This document shows, one piece after another, positions 1 to 8,751 of a stretch of DNA of 64,000 nt. The DNA is from Corynebacterium freiburgense (GTDB taxonomy: Bacteria > Actinomycetota > Actinomycetes > Mycobacteriales > Mycobacteriaceae): positions 1,612,001 to 1,676,000 of the forward strand of contig NZ_CP047355.1 of NCBI RefSeq assembly GCF_030408815.1. The letters are read 5' to 3'. Position numbers and translations under genes: made by a program. Within the stretch, counting starts at the first letter, position 1, and every line of letters starts with the position of its first letter. The notes below the pieces were generated by a model that worked only from the letters and a program-made list of their open reading frames with translations, searched no databases and had not been told where the DNA came from.

Positions 1-1291
1 GTAAAACGGTGTGAGTGACTTTGGTATGGAATTCCATACCTTCATATGGAGTGTTTTCGGATTTTGATGCCATATCTTCCCCATGGGCAGTCCATGTATG
101 TTCTGGGTCTATCACGGTGAGATTTGCGGGTTCCCCAACTGCAATTGGACGCCCATGCCCAGGCAAACGCACAATTTCGCATGGGCGTTCACTCATTACT
201 TTGGCGACCCAACGCCAATCTGCAAGTCCGGTACGCACAAAAGTATCGGCAATAATTGCCAGTGACGTTTCCAAACCGAGCATTCCGGGGCGAGCGTGCT
301 CAAATTCGCAGCATTTTTCTTCGGAACCGTGTGGTGCATGATCCGTAGCAACGCAATCGATAACGCCATCGAGAAGCGCTTGGCGTAGTGCGAGCGTATC
401 GTGCTCTTCTCGTAGAGGCGGGTTAACCCGATTTACGCCGTCATAGGTGTGCAACCGTTCATCGGTAAGTATCAGGTGGTGTGGTGTTACTTCTGCAGTC
501 AATGGAATGCCTTTTTCTTTTGCCCAGGTTACAAGTTCCACTGATCCAACGGTAGAAGCATGGCAAATATGTACCCGGCCACCGTAGTCGCGTGCAAGTA
601 AAGCGTCACGCGCAACAATGGATTCCTCGGCGGCGCGTGGCCAACCACGTAAGCCAAGTTTCGCCGCATTGGCCCCTTCATGGGCGACGGCACCTTCGGT
701 AAGTCGAGGTTCTTCGCAGTGCTGTGCAAGAAGCACATCTTGTCCACGCGAGTATTCGATTGCCCGGCGCATAATCAGCGGGTTGTCTACGCATTTACCG
801 TCATCGGAAAACATCCGCACTTTTGCTGCGGATTGTGCCATCATGCCAAATTCCGTGAGTTCTTTACCTTCTAGGCCTTTGGTAATGGAGCCTACTGGGT
901 GAACATCACATAGACCTAGAGCTTGCCCCTTGTACCATACGGATTCCGCGATTACCGGCTGGTCCATTACTGGTTGGGTATTTGCCATAGTAAATACTGC
1001 GGTAAATCCGCCTTTAGCAGCTGCGGCGGAACCGGTGGCAATGGTTTCGGTATCTTCCCTGCCGGGTTCACGAAGATGTACGTGGATATCCACAAGTCCT
1101 GGCAGAAGAATATTTCCGTGGCATTCTATTATGCGATCGGCGGGCTGGTCTTCGGCATCTAGGGAGACGATTACGCCGTTTTCAATGCGGATATGAACTG
1201 GCTCGCCTTCACCGTAGGGGCGAACGTTTCGGAGAAGTAGGGTGCCGGATTCTGGTGCGGAAAGTTCACCAGTTGCTGGGTATTCGGTCAT
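1..1291 (-). CDS. pyrC: Dihydroorotase PyrC (3' end cut by window edge)
   Basis: Cyclises N-carbamoyl-aspartate to dihydroorotate, the third step of UMP synthesis, in the cytoplasm. The reading frame is open from ATG at 1291 to the left edge, giving about 430 residues; only a short C-terminal piece should be missing. The zinc-binding motif HVHLREPG lies near residues 70-77, and ATDHAPH, which carries the catalytic Asp of class I dihydroorotases, lies near residue 320. It follows pyrB by 28 bases on the same strand, so the two are probably co-transcribed with pyrR. carA and carB would be expected beyond the edge by corynebacterial gene order, which cannot be seen here. Confidence 0.95.
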   Translation of the reverse strand, partial: MTEYPATGELSAPESGTLLLRNVRPYGEGEPVHIRIENGVIVSLDAEDQPADRIIECHGNILLPGLVDIHVHLREPGREDTETIATGSAAAAKGGFTAVFTMANTQPVMDQPVIAESVWYKGQALGLCDVHPVGSITKGLEGKELTEFGMMAQSAAKVRMFSDDGKCVDNPLIMRRAIEYSRGQDVLLAQHCEEPRLTEGAVAHEGANAAKLGLRGWPRAAEESIVARDALLARDYGGRVHICHASTVGSVELVTWAKEKGIPLTAEVTPHHLILTDERLHTYDGVNRVNPPLREEHDTLALRQALLDGVIDCVATDHAPHGSEEKCCEFEHARPGMLGLETSLAIIADTFVRTGLADWRWVAKVMSERPCEIVRLPGHGRPIAVGEPANLTVIDPEHTWTAHGEDMASKSENTPYEGMEFHTKVTHTVL

Positions 1292-1319
1292 GGTTTTCCC
1301 TTTGTGTGTTTCTTAAGCT

Positions 1320-2249
1320 TTACAGTGCGGGGGAACCGGCACCGATAATTAAATTAAATAGAACTGCCATTCGCACATGCACACCATTGGAAACCTGCTG
1401 CAAAATAGCGGTTTGTGGGGCGTCGGCTACGGCATAGTTAATTTCCATACCTCGTAGCATTGGTCCCGGGTGCATAACGATTGCATGTTCAGGGATTTTG
1501 GCCAGGCGTTGTTTAGACAAACCATAAAGCGTTGCGTATTCACGGTGGGATGGGAAAAAGCCGCCATGCATGCGTTCTTGTTGCACTCGAAGCATCATAA
1601 CTACATCGGCATCGGCGAGTTCAGAGTCCATATCATAGGCGGTTCGCACTGGCCAGGTTTCGACGCCCATCGGCAATAAGGTTGGCGGGGCGACCAAGAC
1701 GACTTCAGCACCCAATGTCGATAACAAATCCACATTCGATCGGACGACTCGAGAATGCAAACAGTCGCCGACAATAACTATTTTTCGCCCAGTGATATTT
1801 CCAAGCCGCTGACGCATTGTCACGGCGTCAAGAAGCGCTTGGGTGGGGTGCTGATGCGAACCGTCACCAGCATTAATAATTGCTGGACCATCTAACCATC
1901 CGGCGACTTGTTGAGCAGCCCCTGAAGACGGGTGGCGCATTACAATTGCATCGGCACCAATTGCGTGCAATGTGGCAGCGGTATCTTGCAGTGATTCGCC
2001 TTTTTTCACACTCGATGATGAAGCAGAAATATTAATAACATCCGCACTCATCCATTTGCCCGCCGTTTCAAATGAAGCACGGGTACGAGTGGAATTCTCA
2101 TAGAACATGGTAAACACCGTGCGACCGCGAAGCGTAGGCAGTTTCTTTACTTCACGGTCCAATAGTGCTTCCTGAAACCGGTCGGCTTCATCCATAAGAT
2201 GCACAATCTCGTCTTGTGTTAAATCCGAGATGGAAAGCAAGTGTTTCAC
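1320..2249 (-). CDS. pyrB: Aspartate carbamoyltransferase catalytic chain PyrB
   Basis: Condenses carbamoyl phosphate with aspartate, the committed step of pyrimidine synthesis. It has 309 residues, the usual catalytic-chain length. The carbamoyl-phosphate loop [10 protein letters not shown] is at residues 51-60, and the C-terminal domain carries [11 protein letters not shown]. The start is GTG at 2249, which directly follows the TAA stop of pyrR with no spacer (TAAGTG), so translation is probably coupled. No regulatory PyrI chain is visible in the window, as expected outside enterobacteria and some archaea. Confidence 0.97.
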   Translation of the reverse strand: MKHLLSISDLTQDEIVHLMDEADRFQEALLDREVKKLPTLRGRTVFTMFYENSTRTRASFETAGKWMSADVINISASSSSVKKGESLQDTAATLHAIGADAIVMRHPSSGAAQQVAGWLDGPAIINAGDGSHQHPTQALLDAVTMRQRLGNITGRKIVIVGDCLHSRVVRSNVDLLSTLGAEVVLVAPPTLLPMGVETWPVRTAYDMDSELADADVVMMLRVQQERMHGGFFPSHREYATLYGLSKQRLAKIPEHAIVMHPGPMLRGMEINYAVADAPQTAILQQVSNGVHVRMAVLFNLIIGAGSPAL

Positions 2250-2822
2250 TTATTCCCCCTGATCATGGCGAGTAAGCGTGACCGCGTCGCGGCCATCAAT
2301 TTCGGAAAATAGTACGGAAATATCCTCGCTACGAGACGTGGGCAAGTTTTTCCCAACATAATCTGCGCGGATTGGCAATTGGCGGTGTCCACGATCAACA
2401 AATACCGCGAGTTGAATCTGTTCTGGCCGACCAATATCACGCAATGCATCGAGTGCTGCACGGATTGTTCGTCCGGAATATAAAACATCATCAACCAAAA
2501 TCACCGTGGCACCATCAATTCCGGTATCAGGAATCGTTGTTGGCCGAAGTGCACGGCGTGGATTTGAACGTAAATCATCCCGGTAGAGTGTGATATCAAG
2601 TGCCCCCACTGAAATATCAATCCCGGAAAATTCTTTGATTTTTTCCGCTAGCCGTTTTGCTAATGGAACTCCACCCGAAGGAATGCCCAATAAAAGTATT
2701 GAGTCGGCCTGGTCTGCATCTAGCGCCGTTTTTTCAATAATCTGGTGCGCGATGCGCGCGACAGTTCGGTGAACATCATCTGCGCTAAGCAGTTCTAATG
2801 TTGCCGAAGTATCTTCGCTCAT
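2250..2822 (-). CDS. pyrR: Bifunctional PyrR: pyr mRNA-binding attenuation/translation regulator and uracil phosphoribosyltransferase
   Basis: A type I phosphoribosyltransferase-fold protein of 190 residues that binds pyr mRNA in response to UMP and can also make UMP from uracil. The PRPP-binding motif [13 protein letters not shown] is at residues 107-119. An upstream in-frame GTG/ATG extension exists, but the start is placed at ATG 2822 because GGAAGGAGGTC lies just in front of it and the protein then begins like known PyrR proteins. It heads the pyrR-pyrB-pyrC run. The ribosome binding site is itself part of a possible PyrR-binding stem, annotated separately. Confidence 0.96.
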   Translation of the reverse strand: MSEDTSATLELLSADDVHRTVARIAHQIIEKTALDADQADSILLLGIPSGGVPLAKRLAEKIKEFSGIDISVGALDITLYRDDLRSNPRRALRPTTIPDTGIDGATVILVDDVLYSGRTIRAALDALRDIGRPEQIQLAVFVDRGHRQLPIRADYVGKNLPTSRSEDISVLFSEIDGRDAVTLTRHDQGE

Positions 2823-2823
2823 C

Positions 2824-2858
2824 GTGACCTCCTTCCCCGCCTCTCCGTGCGGTCCGTT
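2824..2858 (-). promoter_or_regulatory. Putative PyrR-binding hairpin overlapping the pyrR Shine-Dalgarno
   Basis: Read on the minus strand, GGACC (2855-2851) can pair with GGTC (2829-2826), which is part of the AAGGAGGTC ribosome binding site. Between them is ACGGAGAGGCGGGGAAGG, resembling the purine-rich conserved loop (GAGAGGCU type) bound by PyrR in Bacillus pyr leaders. Actinobacterial PyrR proteins are thought to act by covering the ribosome binding site, which this layout would permit. The motif is read by eye and unfolded by software. Confidence 0.5.
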
Positions 2859-2860
2859 AA

Positions 2861-3172
2861 AGGATGTCTCTAGTGAATAAGAACTGGCACTAACCATAGC
2901 ATTAGCCCGTTACCCAAAGCTATGCGCACCATTGATATATATTGCTGGCAAATAATCCACATATTCGGAATTTTCCCTGTGTTTACGCCACGACCAACTA
3001 TCAGACCGTGGCGTAAATCTCACCCCATTACGCACCCTTATCAATCCAGTCCCGTGTCCGAAAATAATTGCGAAACCTTAAACCTTTGAACTCTGTCAGC
3101 CACCGCGGGACGTCGTAAAGCGTCTATGCTTAAGTAGCGTCCAAACACCAACTCCGAAGGGGAACCAGCACC
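2861..3172. other. Divergent intergenic region between pyrR and the SDR gene
   Basis: About 310 bases between divergently transcribed genes, AT-richer than the coding flanks around 2930-3000. It must hold promoters for both directions. No convincing palindromic operator or RNA gene was recognised. GAAGGGGAACC at about 3155-3165 is the likely ribosome binding site for the GTG start at 3173. Confidence 0.5.
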
Positions 3173-4543
3173 GTGTCGCAGATTGCTGAGCACTTCGTTC
3201 CATCGAGCCCGGATTTCGTATGGGATTGGTGTTCCCGCCCTGGTGCGGTTGTGCGTTTAGCACCGAAGTTCGTACCAATGACACCAATAGAGGAACCGAA
3301 ACGTTTATCTGATGGCACCACGGTATATTCGCTGCCTGCGGGCCTTAAATGGATTTCTCGGTACAACCTTGTGGACTATATTCCGGGCCAGCGCTTTAGC
3401 AATGTATGTATTAAAGCCCCACTGAAAGCACTTTCGAAATGGCGGGACACTGTTACATTGACCGCACAGGATGGCGGCACACTTATTGAGGAGGAAATTC
3501 ATACGAATTTACCTTCATCATCGGTGCAATCACTTTTGGCATATCGCCAACACCAATTGGCTCAAGATTTAACCACACTTCAAGCGCTGGGCCCGCTAAA
3601 TGCTAATCCTAAAGTGATTGCTATGACCGGCACCAATGGTCTTGTGGGCCGTTCGCTTCGAGCCTTATTGACCACCTCAGGGCATCGTGTTATTTCTTTG
3701 GTGCGCAAAGAGCAGGAACCCGCTGTAACACAAGGAGCCGTAAACCGTACTGCCGCTGATCAACGCCTTTGGGATCCAATATCACCAGCCTGGGATCTTT
3801 TAGAAGGTGTCGATTGTTTGGTACATCTTGCCGGCGAACCCCTTATGGGCCGCTTTCATGAGGATCACCGAAAGGCAATACGTTCCTCACGCATTGGCCC
3901 AACAACGGCACTTGCTCGCCGCGCCGCCGCCTCATCAACATGTACAACGATGGTGTGCGCTTCTGCTATTGGATTCTATGGTCATGAGCCTTCCGAAACC
4001 CCACTTGACGAATCCGCACCCAAAGGCACCGGTTTCCTTGCCGATATGACCGCCGAGTGGGAGGACGCCTGCACTCCTGCCCGAGACGCTGGCGTGCGGG
4101 TGGTCAATATCCGCACCGGGGTGACATTGAGTAGTTGGGGCGGCAGTCTTCCTATTGTGCGCACTCTATTCTCGACTGGTTTAGGCGGACATATTGGGGA
4201 TGGCGAACACCGAATGTCATGGATTTCTTTAGATGATTTAACAGACATTTATCGCCTCGCAATTTTGAGCGAATCTATGAACGGCCCGATCAACGCTGTT
4301 GCTCCGTCACCAATTACCCATCGAGAATTTTCCCGTGCCCTTGGAGAACAGATGGGACGCCCTGCTATCATTCCAATTCCAAGTTTTGGGCCAAAACTCT
4401 TGCTTGGCTCTCAGGGTGCTCAAGAGCTCGTGTTAGCAGATCACAATGTTTGCTCATCCGTACTTACGCACGAATTCAGACACCCCACAATTGACCTTGC
4501 GCTGGCACATGAGTTGGGTGGCGAAAATTTCCGTAACGCCTAA
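3173..4543 (+). CDS. SRPBCC domain fused to TIGR01777-type SDR (epimerase family, SDR39U1/YfcH-like)
   Basis: Residues 1-145 look like a START/SRPBCC ligand-binding domain (polyketide-cyclase type). Residues from about 148 form an NAD(P)-binding Rossmann SDR with TGTNGLVG at 152-159, CASAIGFYG in the active-site region, and a C-terminal DUF1731-like end (HREFSRALGEQMGRP). This two-domain arrangement is common in Corynebacteriales; the substrate is unknown. The start is GTG at 3173 with a good Shine-Dalgarno. It lies 19 bases before the YbjN run and may be transcribed with it. Family assignment is confident; function is not. Confidence 0.88.
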   Translation: MSQIAEHFVPSSPDFVWDWCSRPGAVVRLAPKFVPMTPIEEPKRLSDGTTVYSLPAGLKWISRYNLVDYIPGQRFSNVCIKAPLKALSKWRDTVTLTAQDGGTLIEEEIHTNLPSSSVQSLLAYRQHQLAQDLTTLQALGPLNANPKVIAMTGTNGLVGRSLRALLTTSGHRVISLVRKEQEPAVTQGAVNRTAADQRLWDPISPAWDLLEGVDCLVHLAGEPLMGRFHEDHRKAIRSSRIGPTTALARRAAASSTCTTMVCASAIGFYGHEPSETPLDESAPKGTGFLADMTAEWEDACTPARDAGVRVVNIRTGVTLSSWGGSLPIVRTLFSTGLGGHIGDGEHRMSWISLDDLTDIYRLAILSESMNGPINAVAPSPITHREFSRALGEQMGRPAIIPIPSFGPKLLLGSQGAQELVLADHNVCSSVLTHEFRHPTIDLALAHELGGENFRNA

Positions 4544-4562
4544 GACGCGATAGGCTTTACCT

Positions 4563-5003
4563 GTGACTGAAACAAATCCCACTCCCGTAACCCTTGATCG
4601 CGTTGCGGAAATTTTTCAGGCTGAGAACCTTGAATACGTCCCCGAAGAAAACGGTTTATTACGCTCCGGATTCCCTAATGCTGCCATAGGCTTAGTCATT
4701 GAAAATGATTATCTGCTTTTCGACGCCGCGTGGCGCGGCGAACCCACAGCAGATACCGCACCCCACATGCTCGCGGCAGTCAATGAGTGGAATCTGACGC
4801 AAATCATGCCCAGCCTGAGCTTTAGTGAGATTACCGAAGGCACACTAAGCCTTCGCGCCCACCGAGGACTCTATATCGGTCACGGCGCCACCAAAAACCA
4901 AATCGGCGCATTTGTAATGTCCGCCATTGAACACACCCTATCCTGTTTTCAGTGGTTGGAAACCCAATTTCCGCACCTGGTTACCTGGAAGGACAACGAA
5001 TGA
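4563..5003 (+). CDS. YbjN-like protein, first of four tandem paralogues
   Basis: 146 residues starting at GTG 4563. The pattern is that of the YbjN / type III secretion chaperone-like fold: an N-terminal helix containing LDRVAEIFQAENLEY, a beta strand pair around GLVIENDYLLFDAAWRG, a WN-containing helix (AAVNEWNLTQIMP), then strands and a C-terminal helix ending IEHTLSCFQWLETQFP. No enzyme motif, signal peptide or membrane segment is seen. Its TGA overlaps the next ATG by four bases (ATGA). Members of this fold are usually of unknown function; a small adaptor or chaperone role is only an inference from fold. Confidence 0.78.
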   Translation: MTETNPTPVTLDRVAEIFQAENLEYVPEENGLLRSGFPNAAIGLVIENDYLLFDAAWRGEPTADTAPHMLAAVNEWNLTQIMPSLSFSEITEGTLSLRAHRGLYIGHGATKNQIGAFVMSAIEHTLSCFQWLETQFPHLVTWKDNE

Positions 5004-5410
5004 TCACTGCTGTCAACCTAGAACGCGTGTCGGACATTATGAAAGAGTTTGGCATTAGCCTCACTCCCCAAGAAGAACTCGCCACCGCGAACCTAAATGG
5101 TTACCCTGTGACCTTCGCTGTGATCAATCGCTCCGTACTCATAATTCGTGCCGATTCCTCCACAGAGGAACCAGTTGCAGATGGAAACCCCACCAAATTC
5201 CTCGCGTGCAATCATTTCAACGCCTATAATTTTCAATGCAAAGCCGCAATCATGGATCGCGTTGAAAACATTATTATTCGTACAGAATGCGAAATAATGG
5301 TTGCTGCAGGCATGACCGATGACCAATTGCGAGCAGCTGTTAAAGAAGGCGTAGACAACGTACTTCAAGCACAGCAAGCCATCGCCCAACTTGCGGATTC
5401 AATGTCTTAA
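5000..5410 (+). CDS. YbjN-like protein, second paralogue
   Basis: 136 residues from ATG 5000, which overlaps the preceding stop and has GGAAGGA just upstream; a longer in-frame start inside the previous gene is less likely. The N-terminal helix NLERVSDIMKEFGISL matches the LDRVAEIF helix of its upstream neighbour, and CNHFNAYNFQCKAAIMDR occupies the place of the WN helix. The C-terminal helix is DDQLRAAVKEGVDNVLQAQQ. It is more diverged and more acidic than the first copy. It ends TAATG, sharing one base with the next start, so translation of the cluster is probably coupled. Confidence 0.75.
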   Translation: MITAVNLERVSDIMKEFGISLTPQEELATANLNGYPVTFAVINRSVLIIRADSSTEEPVADGNPTKFLACNHFNAYNFQCKAAIMDRVENIIIRTECEIMVAAGMTDDQLRAAVKEGVDNVLQAQQAIAQLADSMS

Positions 5411-5892
5411 TGCGAAGCCCTAATCCTTTATCACGTGTCGTTTCTTGGCTCACCCAAGCTAACTTGCCGTTTGAAATCCACAATGACGAATTGCGCGTGC
5501 GCGCGCAACGCTGGCACCTAGACTATTCCTACGATGCCACATTGGACCAACTCAAAGCCGTGTGCACGTGGGAAGGAAACCCGAGCTACTGGGACATCGA
5601 CAACCTTATTACCTTTATCTCAACCTGGAATTTCGAATACCTCCAACCCATAGCCACCCTAGAAACCCCAACCCCCACGACCGTCGAACTGCGTGGACGC
5701 ACCACACTCCCCAATGCCTCCATGCTCCCCGCCCCCAATATCGAAGCATTCGCAGCAGTCGCCTGGGTAGTATGCCGACAACTCATGTTCACCGCCGAAC
5801 GAACACTCCCCGGCGGTAATATTGGCCTAGCAAACACCAACCCGTTCCTAATCCAACCCGACGCACTCCGAAAAATGGGTCCAGCCTCATGA
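5410..5892 (+). CDS. YbjN-like protein, third paralogue
   Basis: 160 residues beginning at ATG 5410 within TAATG. It keeps the fold signature: helix SRVVSWLTQANLPFEI, strands RWHLDYSYDATLDQLKAVCT, then helix NLITFISTWNFEYLQPIATL, strands and a long C-terminal helix EAFAAVAWVVCRQLMFTAER. It is the most divergent copy and has an extra C-terminal stretch of about 18 residues. No catalytic motif is seen. It overlaps the fourth copy by four bases. Confidence 0.72.
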   Translation: MRSPNPLSRVVSWLTQANLPFEIHNDELRVRAQRWHLDYSYDATLDQLKAVCTWEGNPSYWDIDNLITFISTWNFEYLQPIATLETPTPTTVELRGRTTLPNASMLPAPNIEAFAAVAWVVCRQLMFTAERTLPGGNIGLANTNPFLIQPDALRKMGPAS

Positions 5893-6335
5893 GGGCACTT
5901 AATCTCCAACGCGTAGCCGCCGCATTCCAAAATATTGGCATGGTCGTAGAAACCGAGCCCGAACAACTCAATATCCTCAACCTCGGTCTACCAACTGCAG
6001 TATCCGTAGAATCCGGCCAACTGCTCGTCCTCGCCTCAGACTGGAGCCTCGGCCTCGACAACACCCCCGAACTCCAACGCGAACTCTTCTTCCGAATCAA
6101 CGACTTTCACCGAAACCATACACGCATAAAAATCGCGATTGACCCAAACCGCGAAACCGCTGTCCTTGCACTCACTGACGTACTCCCCTGCCACCCAGGC
6201 CTTAGTGACACCCTCCTTGAAATGACCCTCAAACGAAGCCTCGGTGGACTTATACGCGCAGCATACGACCTCAGCTCTCAAATCCCGGACGCCGAAATCA
6301 GCCCAAAACCAACAGACGAATGGGGCGGGCTATAA
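5889..6335 (+). CDS. YbjN-like protein, fourth paralogue
   Basis: 148 residues starting at ATG 5889 inside the ATGA overlap with copy three. Features: helix LQRVAAAFQNIGMVVETE, strands VESGQLLVLASDWSLGL, helix INDFHRNHTRIKIAIDP, strands, and a C-terminal helix LLEMTLKRSLGGLIRAAYDL. It is the last gene before a convergent gap of about 870 bases holding repeat copy A. The four copies are clearly related in secondary structure pattern but far apart in sequence, suggesting old duplications kept as a set. Confidence 0.74.
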   Translation: MRALNLQRVAAAFQNIGMVVETEPEQLNILNLGLPTAVSVESGQLLVLASDWSLGLDNTPELQRELFFRINDFHRNHTRIKIAIDPNRETAVLALTDVLPCHPGLSDTLLEMTLKRSLGGLIRAAYDLSSQIPDAEISPKPTDEWGGL

Positions 6336-6344
6336 CACCACAAT

Positions 6345-6850
6345 GAACATGAGCTCTACGTATTGGCACAGGCTTGGTCTGGTTTGGTCTGGTTTGGTCT
6401 GGTTTTCGGGGTTGACTTGGATTGGGTCGTGGTGTGGTTGTAGTGTTTTACAGATTCCGCTGGGCCGGCCTGGGAAAGGCACTGGTTGGGGGTTGCTTGG
6501 GGGTTGCTTGGGCGCCGGTTCGGGGTTGCTTGGGCGGGTTGTCACAGATTCCATTTTTTCGGCTGTTTTTATGGAATTTGTGACACGATAGGTAGGGATC
6601 CTGTCACAGATTCCATTTTTTTCGTTGTTTTTATGGAATCTGTGACAAACCCCAGGTCAACGGTTGTATGCAACATGGGCTGTTGTCACAAATCCCACTG
6701 GAACGGGCTTGTTTTATGGAATCTGTGACACTCCAGATGAAAACATCACTAGTTCAATAGGGCAAGCCTATCAAACACCAGGTAAACCGGCTCAAACGCC
6801 CCGAAAACCAGCCGACACGCCCGAAAATCAGGCAAATCTGACAAATCCCC
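6345..6850. repeat. Multi-hairpin interspersed repeat, copy A
   Basis: Core 6539-6776. Hairpin 1: TGTCACAGATTCCAT at 6540-6554 pairs with 6571-6585. Hairpin 2: 6602-6616 pairs with 6633-6647, a perfect 15-base-pair stem. Hairpin 3: 6684-6697 pairs imperfectly with 6717-6730. A fourth small stem lies in AATAGGGCAAGCCTAT near 6755-6772. Left of the core is G/T-rich sequence including GGTTTGGTCT repeated about three times (6371-6405). Right of it are C/A-rich units of about 21 bases. CTGGTTTTCGGGG at 6399-6411 is matched by its exact inverse complement at 6799-6811. It lies between convergent genes. Copies B and C share the core almost base for base. Confidence 0.85.
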
Positions 6851-7140
6851 ACAGCCAATGAGGCAGATTTTACATTGCCCACACTACGTGAACTTATTTC
6901 TCCATTTCACAGGACCAGACCCACTGGACACAAGACAAAAGTGCCTTTTCATCAAGCGAAAGCCCTTGATTTTGTATCACCATACCGAAATACCATGTCG
7001 TTCCGTAGACTGCACTACACGAAAAGTAAGTGCAGCGGATTCATCTACGGCAGTAGTCTAGATAATTCCAGCCGCTTAGTTGATTTCGGTTCTTTTTTGT
7101 ATCCGCAAAACCATATGCAGCTTTTGGCTCAAAATATAAT
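6851..7140. other. Intergenic sequence between repeat copy A and the nusB terminator
   Basis: About 290 bases of mixed composition. Open frames exist, but none shows a recognisable domain, a good ribosome binding site or a corynebacterial codon pattern, and both flanking genes end here. No RNA gene was recognised. Confidence 0.5.
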
Positions 7141-7190
7141 CTCACCCATATACGCTGGTAGCTTGATTTTTTTTCGCGTATATGGGTGTT
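7141..7190 (-). terminator. Probable terminator downstream of nusB
   Basis: CACCCATATACGC (7143-7155) is the inverse complement of GCGTATATGGGTG (7176-7188), a perfect 13-base-pair stem. It begins about 20 bases past the nusB stop on the minus strand. The tail on that strand is AT-rich rather than a clean T run, so termination strength is uncertain. Confidence 0.6.
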
Positions 7191-7209
7191 AGGTTTCAAG
7201 ATTCAGTAA

Positions 7210-8130
7210 TTAGCTAGGAGATTTTTCTTCTGCATTAGCCACATCACTGACCACAGATGAATCTGCTTCCTTTTCCTGTGGTTGCACGTCGCTAGGTTCG
7301 ACAGCCTCTGAAGAATTCGGAATGCTAGATTCGGAAACCTCTGCTTTCGGCATACTTTGTTCGGAGTTTTCGTCCTGAGCCGAAATCTCCACAGGTTGAG
7401 AAGTCTCCACAGGTTGAGGCACCTCTAATTGTTGAGGTTGTTCTTCTGCATTTGGCCCAATGCCTGTATCTTCAAAGTTTTCGGAAGAAAAATCGGATAC
7501 TTTTTCTGCAGCAGCTCCATCATCGGCAGCAATATCATCCAGCGATTCAGCTTCCGCAAATTCAGCCTCAAGCTCACCGCCTGTTAGTTCGAACTCGCCG
7601 TCATCGGGAGTGTTTTCTTCAACGGTTTCTGGAGAGTCTGCTGCAGCGATTTCTGCTTGCGCTTCAGCTCGGAGCTCGTCGATATTTTTCGCTACTGCGT
7701 CGAGGACAGCATTGATATAGGGGGCTGCGAAGTCGGTTGAGTATTGGCTTCCGAGTTCTACACCTTCTACAACAGCGGTTTTTGTTGGTACTTCTGGGTT
7801 AAACAGGAGCTCCCAAACAGCGATGCGAAGGATTGCGCGGTCGACTGCTGGGATACGTTCCAGTTCCCAGTTTTTCGCTAGGTAGCGAGCGATTGTATCG
7901 TCGACCCGGTCGAGCTCTACCGCGACCCCCCCTACAATTTGTTGGGTATATGGGGTCACTGGCGGGATATCGAATTCTGGTTGCTGCGAAAGTTCGATAC
8001 GGTCTTCGACGATCGCTACAGGGTCAACATCTCGAAACTCAGCTTCAAAAAGGATATCGACGGCCCGCGCACGGGCGCGGTACCGGCTACCTCGGCGTTT
8101 TTCGGGGTCCTTTCGGGGCGTCGTACTCAC
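7210..8130 (-). CDS. nusB: Transcription antitermination factor NusB with a long acidic C-terminal extension
   Basis: NusB binds boxA RNA with NusE (S10) to stop premature termination, mainly in rRNA operons. Residues 1-155 are a complete NusB fold: basic N-terminus with [20 protein letters not shown], then [37 protein letters not shown] and [21 protein letters not shown] helices. Residues 156-306 are an acidic, Glu/Ser/Pro/Gln-rich, apparently disordered tail with short repeats such as QPVETS and QPVEIS. Bacterial NusB is normally about 130-190 residues, so the tail roughly doubles it. The start is GTG 8130, ten bases after efp. Its base use is repetitive in the tail. Confidence 0.93.
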   Translation of the reverse strand: MSTTPRKDPEKRRGSRYRARARAVDILFEAEFRDVDPVAIVEDRIELSQQPEFDIPPVTPYTQQIVGGVAVELDRVDDTIARYLAKNWELERIPAVDRAILRIAVWELLFNPEVPTKTAVVEGVELGSQYSTDFAAPYINAVLDAVAKNIDELRAEAQAEIAAADSPETVEENTPDDGEFELTGGELEAEFAEAESLDDIAADDGAAAEKVSDFSSENFEDTGIGPNAEEQPQQLEVPQPVETSQPVEISAQDENSEQSMPKAEVSESSIPNSSEAVEPSDVQPQEKEADSSVVSDVANAEEKSPS

Positions 8131-8140
8131 TCGCTTCTAC

Positions 8141-8704
8141 CTAGTTGTTGACGCGGGAAATGTACGAACCGTCGCGAGTGTCTACTTTGAGAACATTGCC
8201 GGTTTCAATAAAGAGTGGGACTTGAATCTCGGCACCGGTTTCCAGAGTTGCGGGTTTGGTTCCACCCGTGGAACGGTCTCCTTGGAGGCCTGGATCCGTG
8301 TGCTCAACCTTAAGCTCTACCGAAACAGGCAACTCTGCAAACAAAGGTTCGCCATCATGGAAGGAAACCTGAACAACGGTATTTTCCAGCAAAAACTTAG
8401 CCCCTTCACCCATAAGGTGTGGTGCTAGTTCAATTTGGTCGTAGGTTTTTGCATCCATAAGCACATAGCTGGTGCCGTCATTGTAAAGGTAGGTCATATC
8501 ACGGCGGTCAACCGTTGCTGTTTCTACCTTGACGCCAGCATTGAAGGTCTTGTCTACAACCTTGCCGGAGACGACGTCCTTAAGCTTGGTACGTACGAAC
8601 GCTGGGCCTTTACCTGGCTTGACATGCTGGAACTCTATGATTTGCTGAAGCTTGCCCTCCATTTTGAGCACAAGGCCATTTTTAAAATCAGCGGTGGTTG
8701 CCAC
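8141..8704 (-). CDS. efp: Translation elongation factor P
   Basis: Binds stalled ribosomes beside the P site and restores peptide bond formation at proline runs. It has 187 residues, the standard three beta-barrel length. The tip loop is [12 protein letters not shown] with Lys32; neither an EarP-type Arg nor an EpmA-type setting is apparent in the loop. It ends in the conserved [13 protein letters not shown]. The start is GTG at 8704. It sits between pepQ and nusB in one run, an arrangement typical of Corynebacterium. Confidence 0.97.
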   Translation of the reverse strand: MATTADFKNGLVLKMEGKLQQIIEFQHVKPGKGPAFVRTKLKDVVSGKVVDKTFNAGVKVETATVDRRDMTYLYNDGTSYVLMDAKTYDQIELAPHLMGEGAKFLLENTVVQVSFHDGEPLFAELPVSVELKVEHTDPGLQGDRSTGGTKPATLETGAEIQVPLFIETGNVLKVDTRDGSYISRVNN

Positions 8705-8751
8705 TGGGTTATTCTCCCTACATAAAGGTTGTGCAATTTAGCTTTACAATC

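Noticed and set aside
1320..1437. Plus-strand frames inside pyrC, pyrB and most other minus-strand genes
   Set aside because: They mirror the coding strand of well-recognised enzymes, lack domains and have no plausible ribosome binding sites.
6244..6591. Plus-strand frame running from the fourth YbjN gene into repeat copy A
   Set aside because: Its start lies inside another gene in a different frame, and its end is made of repeat sequence; low complexity Trp/Gly-rich translation is typical of G/T-rich non-coding DNA.
6538..6731. CRISPR array, suggested by regular TGTCACAGATTCC repeats
   Set aside because: Repeats come as inverted pairs with fixed, conserved spacers shared among copies; no cas gene is in the window.
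6538..6731. Ordinary rho-independent terminators as the explanation of the repeat hairpins
   Set aside because: Stems are A/T-rich at the loop side with no T run following, and three stems in fixed order recur; a single terminator would not need this.
6875..7192. Frame of 105 codons between repeat A and nusB
   Set aside because: Covers the terminator hairpin of nusB, has no recognisable domain or ribosome binding site.
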